Part shown: piece by piece, positions 1 to 7,885 of the stretch
Layout: the number at the start of each line of letters is the position of its first letter
Numbering within the stretch: position 1 is the stretch's first letter
Source: Paenibacillus sp.
Lineage (GTDB): Bacteria; Bacillota; Bacilli; Paenibacillales; YIM-B00363
Assembly: GCF_035645195.1 (NCBI RefSeq)
Contig: NZ_DASQNA010000015.1
Coordinates: 1 to 64,000 of the forward strand
Reading direction: 5' to 3'
DNA length: 64,000 nt
Program-made: the position numbers and the translations under genes
Notes under the pieces: generated by a model
What the model was told of the DNA's origin: nothing
The model's input: only the letters and a program-made list of their open reading frames with translations
Databases searched by the model: none

Positions 1-64
1 AGCGGCGGCGCGCTTGTCCGAGCAGCATCACTCCAGCGGTGCGTAAAAAGGCAATACGAAACTG

Positions 65-95
65 GCCCCGATCCATCGGATCGGGGCTTTTCTTT
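65..95 (+). terminator. Rho-independent terminator of an upstream gene outside the window
   Basis: A perfect 10-bp stem (gccccgatcc / ggatcggggc) with a 3-nt loop is followed by ttttcttt on the plus strand. It would end a plus-strand transcript whose gene lies mostly before the window; nothing in bases 1-60 can be identified as a gene. Confidence 0.75.
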
Positions 96-110
96 GCCTG
101 CAGCAGCCCC

Positions 111-345
111 CGGAGCGCGCCGACAGCATAAAACATGTGCGCTTGAGCGCGAAGAGCACAAAAGTTGTGCGGATGAACGGAGCGTAAGCTTCGGTCCGGA
201 GGCGCGAGAGATGTTGGCTGAACCGCTTAGAGCGCCGGAGCCCGCCGACAGCACAAAACATGTGCGCTTGAGCGCGAAAAGCACAAAAGTTGTGCGGTTG
301 AACGGGGCTGGCGCTTTGGTCCGGGAGGGAAGCATGCGAGCATCA
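111..345. repeat. Tandem ~125-bp intergenic repeat rich in small hairpins
   Basis: Two copies start at 111 and 236. The first 70 bp of each (111-180 and 236-305) are almost identical; the rest is diverged but alignable (a shared ggtccgg block). Each copy carries three short inverted repeats in a row: GCACA...TGTGC, GCGC...GCGC and GCACA...TGTGC (the first arm is imperfect in copy 1). Copies are open in one frame but have no convincing start, so this is treated as non-coding. Confidence 0.7.
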
Positions 346-377
346 AAAAAATCCCCGAACGTATCGTTCGAGGATTT
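345..377 (-). terminator. Terminator of the lytic transglycosylase gene
   Basis: On the minus strand, an AAATCC..CGAACG stem pairs with CGTTCG..GGATTT around a 3-nt loop and runs into a seven-T tract. It lies about 40 bp past the transglycosylase stop codon. Confidence 0.8.
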
Positions 378-416
378 CGCATCGTCGGATTCCCGCCGCT
401 TCGCGCGGGCGGCGAA

Positions 417-1103
417 TTAAACGCCCTTCGCGTCCAGCACCTTGCGAATGTACGCCTGCGTCTCCTTCGGCAGCCGCTCCATCGCCATCGACAAATCGGC
501 GTCCGTCTTGATGCCGAGCCGATCGATCCGCCCGGGGCCCGCGTTGTACGCGGCCAGCGCGACGGCTTCGCTGCCGTTGTATTTCGTCAGCAAGTAGGAC
601 AAATAGCGCGTGCCGCCGTTCACGTTCTGCACCGGATCGAACGAATCGGTCACGCCGAGCGACCGCGCCGTCGCGTCCATCAGCTGCATCAGCCCTTTGG
701 CCCCGGCCGGCGACACCGCATTCGGGTCGTACCCGGACTCGACGCGCACGACCGCCCGCACGAGCGACGGATCGACCCCGTACGCCGCGCTCGCCTCGCG
801 GATCATCTCTTCTACGCCGGTATCCGGCTTCGACTCCCCTGCCGTCGCGTACCGCCCGAGCGGGACCGACGCGGTGAGCGCCTCCAGCCCGAACTGCGCC
901 GCGGATCCGCTCGGCTCCTCGACGGCGGTGCCGTTGCCCGATGTCGCCGTCATCAGCTGCAGCAGCGCCGCGAAATCGGCGCCGCCCTCCGCGCCCTGGC
1001 CCCCGCCGAGCGACGCCGACGTCACGTCCGTCGACGATATGAATTGCGTCCGCAGCCATGCGCTGATCAGCTTCGGATCGATCGCTTCCATCCCCATACT
1101 CAT
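417..1103 (-). CDS. Lytic transglycosylase, SLT/goose-lysozyme-like domain
   Basis: Predicted murein lytic transglycosylase of about 228 residues that cleaves the MurNAc-GlcNAc bond of peptidoglycan. The C-terminal half has the SLT signature: the catalytic Glu in VRVESGYDP, then GAKGLMQLM and the AYNAGPGR motif near the end. The N-terminal half is a low-complexity Gly/Ala/Ser linker and no signal peptide is visible, as in B. subtilis YjbJ-type enzymes, so the export route is unclear. I start at MSMGME, 10 nt after GGAG; the reading frame is open 25 codons further upstream without a ribosome site. It stands alone with its own terminator. Family call is firm; physiological role is not. Confidence 0.85.
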   Translation of the reverse strand: MSMGMEAIDPKLISAWLRTQFISSTDVTSASLGGGQGAEGGADFAALLQLMTATSGNGTAVEEPSGSAAQFGLEALTASVPLGRYATAGESKPDTGVEEMIREASAAYGVDPSLVRAVVRVESGYDPNAVSPAGAKGLMQLMDATARSLGVTDSFDPVQNVNGGTRYLSYLLTKYNGSEAVALAAYNAGPGRIDRLGIKTDADLSMAMERLPKETQAYIRKVLDAKGV

Positions 1104-1227
1104 GCCGTTCAGTCTCCGTTCTCCGTGGATGCGTCTATTATAGAGGAAATCGGACGAGAGCTCCATCGTTTTTTGCATGAAAAAAGCGCCGCCCGGACAT
1201 GCCGGACGGCGCGAAAGGAATGCGCTG

Positions 1228-1683
1228 CTATACGCTGTTCTGGAGCGTCATCAGGAAGATAAAGAACGAAATGAGTCCGAGCGCGACGGCCCAGCCGCCC
1301 ATCGCTTTCCGCCCTTGCGCGTACGCCATGAAGCCGACGACGGCCGCAGCGGGCCCCAAGATGCTCGGCAGCAGGAAGAACGACAACACCGCCGTCAACA
1401 GCGCGGCGAGCCCGAGCGCATAGCCCGGCTTCGCGTTCTGCCGCGCGTCTCCCGCCGTCCCGCCGGCACCGGCGGCCCCGGCAGGCGGCGCGGCCAGTTC
1501 GGTCCCGAACTCCGCGTCTTCGGCTCCCTTCGACCCCTCGTTCGAGTCGGGGACGATCGGCTGCACTTTTTCTTCCTGGAAGAACGCTTTGTCCGAAACG
1601 GACGATTCGCTTTCGAACCCGGTTTCCGGGCCGAACGAGGCCGAAGCGTCGTCGGCCGCCGTACGATCTGGATGCTCGTTCAC
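1228..1683 (-). CDS. DUF4190-like small membrane protein
   Basis: A protein of about 151 residues: an acidic, disordered N-terminal 75 residues, a Gly/Ala linker, then two hydrophobic segments near the C-terminus (around LAALLTAVLSFFLLPSILG and VALGLISFFIFLM) joined by a short basic loop. This layout resembles DUF4190 family proteins, whose function is unknown. GTG is chosen as start because an AAGGAGGG box sits just upstream; the longer ATG frame runs through the neighbouring DUF1540 gene and has no such site. It probably shares a transcript with that gene, 34 bp upstream. Confidence 0.6.
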   Translation of the reverse strand: MNEHPDRTAADDASASFGPETGFESESSVSDKAFFQEEKVQPIVPDSNEGSKGAEDAEFGTELAAPPAGAAGAGGTAGDARQNAKPGYALGLAALLTAVLSFFLLPSILGPAAAVVGFMAYAQGRKAMGGWAVALGLISFFIFLMTLQNSV

Positions 1684-1717
1684 GTGGAGTTCCCTCCTTG
1701 CGTTCTGTCCGGCGTCG

Positions 1718-1933
1718 TTACGCTTTCGGCTTGAACGTATGGCAGCAGGTGGACGACGACGACTTGGCGGCGTCCTGGTGATCGGAATCAAAGCTTTCCC
1801 CGGCGAACTCCGCGTCGTAGTTCATTCGCGCGTGTTTGTCGATATCGACCATGATGAGGTCCGCGCCGCAATTGTTGCCTTCTTTATTGAAGACGCAATT
1901 CGATACGCTGCATTTGACCTGTGTCAAAACCAT
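1718..1933 (-). CDS. DUF1540 domain protein
   Basis: A 71-residue protein with the Cys pattern of DUF1540 (KCSVSNCVFN, then NNCGADLI, and a CC pair near the end), which suggests a small metal-binding knuckle. The start used is the ATG directly after GGAGGGGGTG. DUF1540 proteins are common in spore-forming Firmicutes and often short; no activity is established. It lies between ypuI and the DUF4190-like gene on the same strand. Confidence 0.8.
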   Translation of the reverse strand: MVLTQVKCSVSNCVFNKEGNNCGADLIMVDIDKHARMNYDAEFAGESFDSDHQDAAKSSSSTCCHTFKPKA

Positions 1934-1984
1934 CACCCCCTCCAAAGGTTGCCCGTCCGGAGGGGGTGAGTATGCGAGGGAGGT

Positions 1985-2485
1985 TTAGGTACGCTCGCCC
2001 TGCATGCGGCGCTGCGTGATGTAGTCCGTTTCGTAATAAGCGAGATCTTCGCGAAGCTCTTCGAAAATTTTGGACAGCGACAGCGTCAAATCGCGCACGT
2101 CGCGGACCGGCTTTTTCCGGAAGCGGATCGCGTCTTGCCCCGTGTACGCGTAACGTCCGTCTTCGGAATAGCATTCATGCTTCGGATAGAAGAAGTTGTT
2201 GACGGAGCTGTGGTACACGTCGTACAGGACGCGCTCCGCATAATCGTTGTTGAACGTCGGGCGGCGCAGCGCGACGCCGAGCTTCTCGTAATTGACGGTC
2301 GAAAACACAAGCAGGTGACGCATATCCGATAAAAAGCCGCGGTTGAACTCGTCCAGCGCCGGATCTTGCTCCGGGTTCAGGCTCGTCAACGTGACGCTGT
2401 TTAAGAACGGTTCGATCGTATCGATCGCTTGCTTGAGCTTTTGTTTCGTCGTTTCGCACAATTGTTGGACGTTATGAATCGCCAT
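1985..2485 (-). CDS. ypuI: YpuI family protein (DUF3907)
   Basis: About 166 residues, matching my memory of B. subtilis YpuI: an N-terminal helical stretch (NVQQLCETTKQKLKQAI), then FNRGFLSDMRHLLVF, a YHSSVNNFFYPKHECY segment and a charged C-terminal helix. No membrane segments or catalytic motif are visible, and the family has no assigned function. The start at MAIHN is set by AAGGGGG 11 nt upstream; 18 codons of open frame further upstream are ignored. It is divergent from the subtilase gene with a 172-bp gap. Confidence 0.8.
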   Translation of the reverse strand: MAIHNVQQLCETTKQKLKQAIDTIEPFLNSVTLTSLNPEQDPALDEFNRGFLSDMRHLLVFSTVNYEKLGVALRRPTFNNDYAERVLYDVYHSSVNNFFYPKHECYSEDGRYAYTGQDAIRFRKKPVRDVRDLTLSLSKIFEELREDLAYYETDYITQRRMQGERT

Positions 2486-2657
2486 AAAGGTTATCCCCCT
2501 TACCTCATTCACCGGGCGCAAAACCGCGCCGATGCTCATCCATCATCCTATCACAAATAAGGCAAAAACGGTACTCCTCGCCGCGAATAACCGAAAGCCG
2601 GGAAGCCACCCTAACAAACAAAGAATCATGCGTCGCAGAGGGGAGCGCAATCGATCT

Positions 2658-4553
2658 ATGGACAAACGGAAAATCGGCGCAGGCGTGCTGGTCGCCTTGT
2701 TCGCGCTGGCGTTGCCCGCGGCTTATTGGCTGCAGCAGGACCGGCCCGGCGACGGGCCGCGCGCCGCCGACGTCGGCGATCCGGCCCGCCGGCCCGCCGC
2801 TCGATTCGAGCATCGGCATAAACAAAAGATACTGGCGAGCGACGTCTCCACGACCGCCGCGCTCTGCCGTCTCCAATGCCGCAGCGATTTGGCGTCGTTC
2901 GCGAAGCGAAACGGCGGCCGGAACCAAGAGCAGATTCGACTTGAGCTCGCCGAGATGCGCGGCATGCATCCGCATCTCCATGCGCTGGCGTGGGTCGACG
3001 GCGGCTCCGCGCTGACGGACGGTAGTCTCGGCAACGCGGCGCCGGACGCGAAGGCGCGCTGGGAGGAAGCCATTCGCGCGGTGCGGGCCGGCAAGCGCTA
3101 CGAATCGAAGCCGCTGCAAGGAACGGACGGCGATCAATACTTCGTGCTCGGCGAACCGGCGGGCGCCGGCCGCGGCCAAGGCGCCGTCGGCTTCGTCCAT
3201 CAGGACGTCCTGCGCCAGGTCGCAAGCAACCAGTCCCGAAACCTGCGATTGAAAGAGTTTCCGGACGAGGACAAACGGTTCGGTATTCGCGCGGTCGATC
3301 CGGAAACCGGCCGCGAGGTCGACGTCGACACGCCGGAGGAAAACCAGGGCGTCAGCCATTACCGCAAACGCGAAGTCGTCGTTAAATTCAAGAAACCCCC
3401 GAGTCCTGACGACATCGCGCGGATGAAGGCCGAGACGAAGGCCGTCTCGGTCAAGCAGCTCGGCCCCGCGTTCGTCTTCGATTCCCGGCAGATGACGACC
3501 GCGCAGCTGATGGACTATTTCAAGAAGCGCGACATTGAATACGTCGAGCCGCATTATATGTACGTTACGAACGAAACGTCGGCGGCGGAGCCGAACGACG
3601 AGCTGTACGGACGATACCAATGGAATTTGCCGATCATCGAGACGCCTGCCGGATGGACGCTCTCGAAGGGCAATGCGGAGGTCGTCGTCGGCGTCATCGA
3701 CACCGGCGTCGCCCTCTCCCACCCCGACCTCAAAGAGCACATCGTCGAGGGATACAACGTCGTCGAACCGGCCTCGCCGCCGGAGGACGACGTCGGCCAC
3801 GGCACGCACGTCGCGGGCGTCGTCTCGGCGCTCACCGACAACGGCCAAGGGGTCGCCGGCATGACGTGGTACAACAAAATCATGCCGGTGAAGGTGCTCG
3901 ACTCGACCGGCATGGGCAGCACGTACTCCGTCGCCGAGGGCATCATTTGGGCGACGGATCACGGCGCGAAGGTGATCAACATGAGCCTCGGCAACTATGC
4001 GAGCGCCGAGTTTCTGCACGACGCCATCCGTTACGCGTTCGACCGGGACGTCGTGCTGATCGCGGCGACCGGCAACGACAACACGAGCGATCCCGGCTTT
4101 CCGGCCGCCTATCCGGAGGTGTTCGCCGTCTCCGCCACGAATCAGGATCGGGAGAAAGCGACGTTCTCGAACTATGGCGATTACGTCGACGTCGTCGCCC
4201 CGGGCGAAAATATCGCGAGCACGTATACCGACAACCAATACGCCGCCCTATCCGGCACGTCAATGGCGAGCCCGCACGTCGCCGCGCTCGCGGCGCTGAT
4301 CCGCTCCGCCAATCCGGCGCTGAAAAATACGCAGGTGTACGACATTATGCGCAAGAGCGTCGACGATTTGGGCACGCCGGGAAGAGATCCCTACTACGGG
4401 TATGGGCAAATCAACGTGTCCCGCGCGCTGCAGCTCGCGGTCGGCCAAAAGCCCGAAGCGGCGTCGGACGACGGCGCCGAGCGGCGGACGGTCGGACGCA
4501 AGCCCCGCGAATCGTTCTTCGAAGAGCTGGTCCGCTCCATGTTCGGTTCGTAA
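2658..4553 (+). CDS. Membrane-anchored S8 family (subtilisin-like) serine protease with a sensor-like N-terminal region
   Basis: A 631-residue subtilase. The triad is intact: Asp348 in VIDTGV, His381 in GHGTHVAG and Ser535 in SGTSMASPH; the oxyanion Asn lies in AATGND. Residues about 6-25 are hydrophobic and act as signal or anchor. Residues about 235-310 look like an I9-type propeptide (EVVVKFKKP...). Between them, residues about 60-200 resemble an extracytoplasmic Cache/PDC-like domain (HLHALAWVDGG ... YFVLGEPA), which is an inference from pattern only. The charged tail after the catalytic domain ends in a short amphipathic helix. Start MDKRK follows AGAGGGGAG. Substrate unknown; likely acts outside the membrane. 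Confidence 0.9.
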   Translation: MDKRKIGAGVLVALFALALPAAYWLQQDRPGDGPRAADVGDPARRPAARFEHRHKQKILASDVSTTAALCRLQCRSDLASFAKRNGGRNQEQIRLELAEMRGMHPHLHALAWVDGGSALTDGSLGNAAPDAKARWEEAIRAVRAGKRYESKPLQGTDGDQYFVLGEPAGAGRGQGAVGFVHQDVLRQVASNQSRNLRLKEFPDEDKRFGIRAVDPETGREVDVDTPEENQGVSHYRKREVVVKFKKPPSPDDIARMKAETKAVSVKQLGPAFVFDSRQMTTAQLMDYFKKRDIEYVEPHYMYVTNETSAAEPNDELYGRYQWNLPIIETPAGWTLSKGNAEVVVGVIDTGVALSHPDLKEHIVEGYNVVEPASPPEDDVGHGTHVAGVVSALTDNGQGVAGMTWYNKIMPVKVLDSTGMGSTYSVAEGIIWATDHGAKVINMSLGNYASAEFLHDAIRYAFDRDVVLIAATGNDNTSDPGFPAAYPEVFAVSATNQDREKATFSNYGDYVDVVAPGENIASTYTDNQYAALSGTSMASPHVAALAALIRSANPALKNTQVYDIMRKSVDDLGTPGRDPYYGYGQINVSRALQLAVGQKPEAASDDGAERRTVGRKPRESFFEELVRSMFGS

Positions 4554-4565
4554 TAAAAGCGTCTA

Positions 4566-4610
4566 AACGCGAAGAAAGAGCTGTCGAAGGTTCGACAGCT
4601 CTTTCGCGTT
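4566..4610. terminator. Bidirectional terminator between the subtilase gene and rnpB
   Basis: A 14-bp perfect stem (AAAGAGCTGTCGAA with its complement, 2-nt loop) is extended by AACGCG/CGCGTT. It lies just past the subtilase stop and about 12 bp past the 3' end of the RNase P RNA, so it can serve both convergent transcripts. Confidence 0.8.
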
Positions 4611-4621
4611 ATGGTGATCAA

Positions 4622-5032
4622 GAGAAGTTTGCCGTAAGCCGGGTTCTGTACTTCCAGTGGTCAGATCGGGTCACCTGCCCTCCCACCGCGGAAGCGACAA
4701 TCATCTATCTAGGCGGCGCATTGCTGCGACGCTCAAGCGACCAACCCGAACGCGCCTCGGGCCAAGGCTGCGGCGCGAAGCCGCGGCGTTCTCCTCGGTC
4801 TTGCTCCAAGTGGGGTTTACCAGGATGTATGTCACCATACCTCCTCGTGGTCTCTTACACCACGGTTCCACCCTTGCCTGTGCCTTCTCGCGAAGGCCAT
4901 CGGCGGTCCATTTCTGTGGCACTATCCTTCGGCTCGCGCCGACTGGACGTTATCCAGCACCCTGCCCTGTGGAGCCCGGACTTTCCTCCCGCGAGCCTTG
5001 CGGCCCGCCGGCGATTGTCTGTCAAACTTCTC
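4622..5032 (-). ncRNA. rnpB: RNase P RNA, class A architecture
   Basis: The catalytic RNA that cleaves 5' leaders from pre-tRNAs. Ends are set by a perfect 10-bp P1 helix (GAGAAGTTTG with CAAACTTCTC). Conserved blocks appear in order: GAGGAAAGTCCGGGCTCC, CAGGGCAGGGTGCTGG, CACAGAAA, ACCGCCGATGGC, GGTAAACCCCAC, GGAGCAAGACC, CTAGATAGATGATTGTC and AGAACCCGGCTTA. The GGGCAGGGTGC and GGAGCAAGRCC...GGTYGCTTGAG blocks resemble the E. coli-type (class A) RNA and not the B. subtilis class B RNA, which lacks them and has its own P5.1/P15.1 helices. Length about 411 nt. Own promoter upstream. Confidence 0.95.
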
Positions 5033-5045
5033 GAATCTATAACTC

Positions 5046-5074
5046 AGTATACTCGCTGGCTCGGCTCGTTGCAA
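5046..5074 (-). promoter_or_regulatory. SigA-type promoter of rnpB
   Basis: TTGCAA, a 17-bp spacer and TATACT read on the minus strand about 10 bp before the 5' end of the RNase P RNA. Confidence 0.75.
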
Positions 5075-5129
5075 CGACAGGTTATTGGCACGGCTTCCAG
5101 CCGGGTCGATTCCGCCCGAGAAACGCGCC

Positions 5130-6245
5130 CTATATGAACGTGAACGGCTCCGTCGACGGCGCCGAAGCGTACGCCTCGACGTTCCAGCCTTCGCGCGCCG
5201 CGTGGGCGTTCAGCTTCTCCGCGACGGCCGCCTTCATCACCTGTTCGATATGATGCCCCGGATCGACGAGCGCGAGACCGGCCGCCAGCGCGTCGTGCGC
5301 CGTATGATGGTCTAGGTCGCCCGTGACGTAGACGTCGGCGCCGGCGGCGAGCGCGTGCTTCACGAAGCTGCGCCCCGAGCCGCCGACGACAGCGACGCGG
5401 CGCACCGGCTTCGCGGCGTCGCCGACGAAGCGGAGCGCGGGCACGCCGAACGCCGCCTTCGCCCGCTCCGCGAACGCGCGCAGCGGCTCCGCCGCCGGCA
5501 GCTCGCCGATGCGGCCGATGCCGTACGGCGCTCCGCTCAGCTCGAGGCGGAACACGTCGTACGCGACCTCCTCGTAAGGATGCGCCGCGATTACCGCTCG
5601 GACGACGTCCGCCCTGCGGCTCTCCGGCACGATCGTTTCGAACCGAACCTCTTCGGCCCGCTCCAGCTTGCCGGCCTCCCCAAGGTACGGGTTCGCTCCC
5701 GCCTCCGGCAGGAACGTGCCGGTGCCGTCGACGGAGAAGCCGCAGTGGCTGTACCGTCCGATATGGCCCGCCCCGGCGTCGAACGCCGCTTGACGCACCG
5801 CGTCCGCGTGCGACGCCGGCACGTAGACGACCAGCTTATAGAGCGTCTCGCGGCCGGTCGTCTTGAGCGGCGCCGTGCCGGTCAAACCGAGCCGCTCCGC
5901 GAGCAGGTCGTTGACGCCGCCTTCCGCGACATCCAAATTCGTATGCGCCGCGAACACCGCGATGTCGTGCAGCAGCAGCTTTCGAAGCAGCCGCCCGTCG
6001 GGGCGGTCCGTGCGCACGGCGGCGAGCGGCCGATAAATGAGCGGATGATGCGCGATAATGAGCCCTGCCCCGGCGGCGATCGCCTCGTCGACGACCTCCT
6101 CCGTCACATCGAGGGCGACCGCCGCTTTGGCGACCTTCGCGTCCATCGAGCCGACGAGCAGCCCGATTTTATCGCCCTCCTCCGCGAGCGACGGCGGCGC
6201 CCAGCTTTCCATCCAGCGTACGATCCGTTTCACTTCGACAGCCAT
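5130..6245 (-). CDS. yqfO: Nif3-like dinuclear metal center protein (YqfO family)
   Basis: A 371-residue Nif3/DUF34 protein, the length of Bacillales YqfO, which carries an inserted PII/CutA-like domain. Metal-site motifs are visible: IIAHHPLIY (residues about 67-75), HTNLDVAEGG, and DPGHHIEQ near the C-terminus. The inserted domain spans about residues 135-240 (KLVVYVPASHADAV ... SYHP-type segment ending in AHPYEEVAYDV). Start ATG follows GAGGTG and lies 16 bp inside the end of trmK, so the two are translationally coupled. Its biochemical role in Bacillales is not settled; a GTP cyclohydrolase-like name used in databases is not proven. Confidence 0.9.
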   Translation of the reverse strand: MAVEVKRIVRWMESWAPPSLAEEGDKIGLLVGSMDAKVAKAAVALDVTEEVVDEAIAAGAGLIIAHHPLIYRPLAAVRTDRPDGRLLRKLLLHDIAVFAAHTNLDVAEGGVNDLLAERLGLTGTAPLKTTGRETLYKLVVYVPASHADAVRQAAFDAGAGHIGRYSHCGFSVDGTGTFLPEAGANPYLGEAGKLERAEEVRFETIVPESRRADVVRAVIAAHPYEEVAYDVFRLELSGAPYGIGRIGELPAAEPLRAFAERAKAAFGVPALRFVGDAAKPVRRVAVVGGSGRSFVKHALAAGADVYVTGDLDHHTAHDALAAGLALVDPGHHIEQVMKAAVAEKLNAHAAREGWNVEAYASAPSTEPFTFI

Positions 6246-6991
6246 GACAGCACCTCGTTCACTTCGTTCCTCTCTTGCGACAACTCCTCGCGCTTCTTCT
6301 TCGCTTCCAAGCTGTCCGACCGCCCGATTTGCTCGATCAGCGCGTCCAGCTTCGCGGAATACGCGGTCCACTTCCGGACGAACAGCTCCGTCGGGCGCCG
6401 CAGCAGATGCGGTCCCATCAAGAGGCGTACGGCCCGCGGCACCGGAGCCCCGGCCCCGTCCACGGGACCTTCGTACAGCGCTTCGTTCCACTCGCGCGCC
6501 TCCGCCGGATCCGTCGCCCGGTCGGCCGTCAGCACTTCGTACATCAGGCCTTCTTCTTCGAGCAGCGTCTCGGCCGTAAGCTTCCAGTCCTGCCGAAGCA
6601 GCCACTCGCGAACGAGACGCTCGCCGATGTTCGGCTGCAGCACGAGCCGACGGACGCCGGCAAGCGCCTCCCCGCCGGAAGATAAAATATCGACGATCGT
6701 GCCCCCGCCCATGCCCGCGATGGCGATCGTCGCCGCCTCGCCCGGGCGCAGGACGGCGAGGCCGTTGCCGATGCGCACGTCGACGCGGTCCTCGAGTCCG
6801 GCCGCGCGCACCTGGCGCTCGGCCGCCGCGGCGGGACCTTCGTGAATGTCGCCCGCGACCGCCCGGGGAATATGCCCGCGCTGCACGAGCGCCACCGGCA
6901 GCAGCGCGTGGTCCGTGCCGATATCCGCCAGCGTGCCGCCGGGCAGCACCTGCTCCGCCACGGCCCCGAGCCGTTTGGATAATTCGATCAT
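6230..6991 (-). CDS. trmK: tRNA (adenine(22)-N1)-methyltransferase TrmK
   Basis: A 253-residue class I SAM methyltransferase. The SAM-binding start is VLPGGTLADIGTDHALLPVAL, followed by AVAGDI (acidic ribose ligand) and the AIAGMGGGTI motif; the C-terminal half is a helical coiled domain (LEAKKKREELSQER), typical of TrmK. It methylates N1 of A22 in tRNA-Ser/Tyr-type substrates in B. subtilis. Start MIELSKR is used because the preceding gene ends one base earlier; the ribosome site is weak, so coupling to that gene is likely. The order sigA-X-trmK-yqfO matches Bacillus. Confidence 0.93.
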   Translation of the reverse strand: MIELSKRLGAVAEQVLPGGTLADIGTDHALLPVALVQRGHIPRAVAGDIHEGPAAAAERQVRAAGLEDRVDVRIGNGLAVLRPGEAATIAIAGMGGGTIVDILSSGGEALAGVRRLVLQPNIGERLVREWLLRQDWKLTAETLLEEEGLMYEVLTADRATDPAEAREWNEALYEGPVDGAGAPVPRAVRLLMGPHLLRRPTELFVRKWTAYSAKLDALIEQIGRSDSLEAKKKREELSQERNEVNEVLSWLSK

Positions 6992-6992
6992 A

Positions 6993-7817
6993 TTACACAA
7001 CCCATTCCGTCCAAGTTTTTCGTAGAGCGAACGCGGCCGCGCCGAGCGCGGCCAGCTTGCCGAACATGACCGACTGCGTAACGACAAGCGGCTGCTCCGT
7101 CAACGCATACGCATAGCCTTCAGGGACGAACCACAGCAGGCAGGCAACGATGAAAAACACGGCGCCCGCCTCCTTCGCCCGCCGGCTGAGCAGCCAACCG
7201 ATCCAGCCGAACAGCAGCGACAGCGGCACCCAGCTCAATTCGAGCGCCGCCCAACCTTCCGGGGCGACGATCCGGTGAACGGCCAGCGTGTACGAGAGGA
7301 GGAATCCGATCCAACCGCATAGATGAATCCAAGGCACCCGCAGCGCGAGTCCGAACGCGATCCATAGGATGGAGCAGCAGGCGATATACAAGGCCCCGGC
7401 CCCCCAATGTCCGCCGCCGTCCGCCTGCATCATCCACGCGCCGCCGACGAGCAGCGCGAACGCGCCGACGCCGAACAGCCCGTACGACAGCAGCGGCTTG
7501 CGGCGGCGGAACGCCGCGCTCGCCGCATGCGCGCCGACGACGACGGCGGCGTACACGCCGATTTGCAATAAGGGCGGAAACAGGCTAAAATGTAGACCAA
7601 TATAGCAAATCAACCCAATGCTGGCAACAAGTAACAGCCAGTGCATCGGATGGCTCTCGACGATCCGGCGTTTCCGCTCCTGCTGCTTCGCGTCTCGCGA
7701 TTCTTCCGGATCGCGATACAGATTCAGCAGGAAATCGCAATAATGGTCCGGCAGCAGCTTGCTTCGCTTCCAATGCTCGATTTCCTTGACGATCACCGCT
7801 CGCTTGGCTTCATCCAT
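6993..7817 (-). CDS. Polytopic membrane protein in the slot between sigA and trmK
   Basis: About 274 residues. A cytoplasmic N-terminal helical region (VKEIEHWKRSKLLPDHYCDFLLNLY), which resembles the helical head of DUF2157 proteins, is followed by eight or so hydrophobic segments from residue 60 to the C-terminus. No heme, transporter or catalytic motif is visible. In B. subtilis this position holds cytochrome cccA; this protein is unrelated to it. Start is the ATG after GGAGGATGCGTATCG. It ends one base before trmK, so it heads a three-gene unit with trmK and yqfO. Function unknown. Confidence 0.75.
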   Translation of the reverse strand: MDEAKRAVIVKEIEHWKRSKLLPDHYCDFLLNLYRDPEESRDAKQQERKRRIVESHPMHWLLLVASIGLICYIGLHFSLFPPLLQIGVYAAVVVGAHAASAAFRRRKPLLSYGLFGVGAFALLVGGAWMMQADGGGHWGAGALYIACCSILWIAFGLALRVPWIHLCGWIGFLLSYTLAVHRIVAPEGWAALELSWVPLSLLFGWIGWLLSRRAKEAGAVFFIVACLLWFVPEGYAYALTEQPLVVTQSVMFGKLAALGAAAFALRKTWTEWVV

Positions 7818-7840
7818 CGATACGCATCCTCCGTTAAGGG

Positions 7841-7877
7841 AAAAGACCCCAGCCGCATTCACAGCAAGAGGTCTCTT
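7841..7877 (-). terminator. Terminator after sigA
   Basis: An 8-bp stem with one G-U pair (AAGAGACC / GGTCTTTT) encloses a GC-rich loop and ends in TTTT. It separates the sigA operon from the membrane-protein/trmK unit. Confidence 0.5.
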
Positions 7878-7885
7878 CGTTCATA

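Noticed and set aside
2505-4238. 577-codon open frame antisense to the subtilase
   Set aside because: The subtilase has an intact catalytic triad; the antisense product has no recognisable fold.
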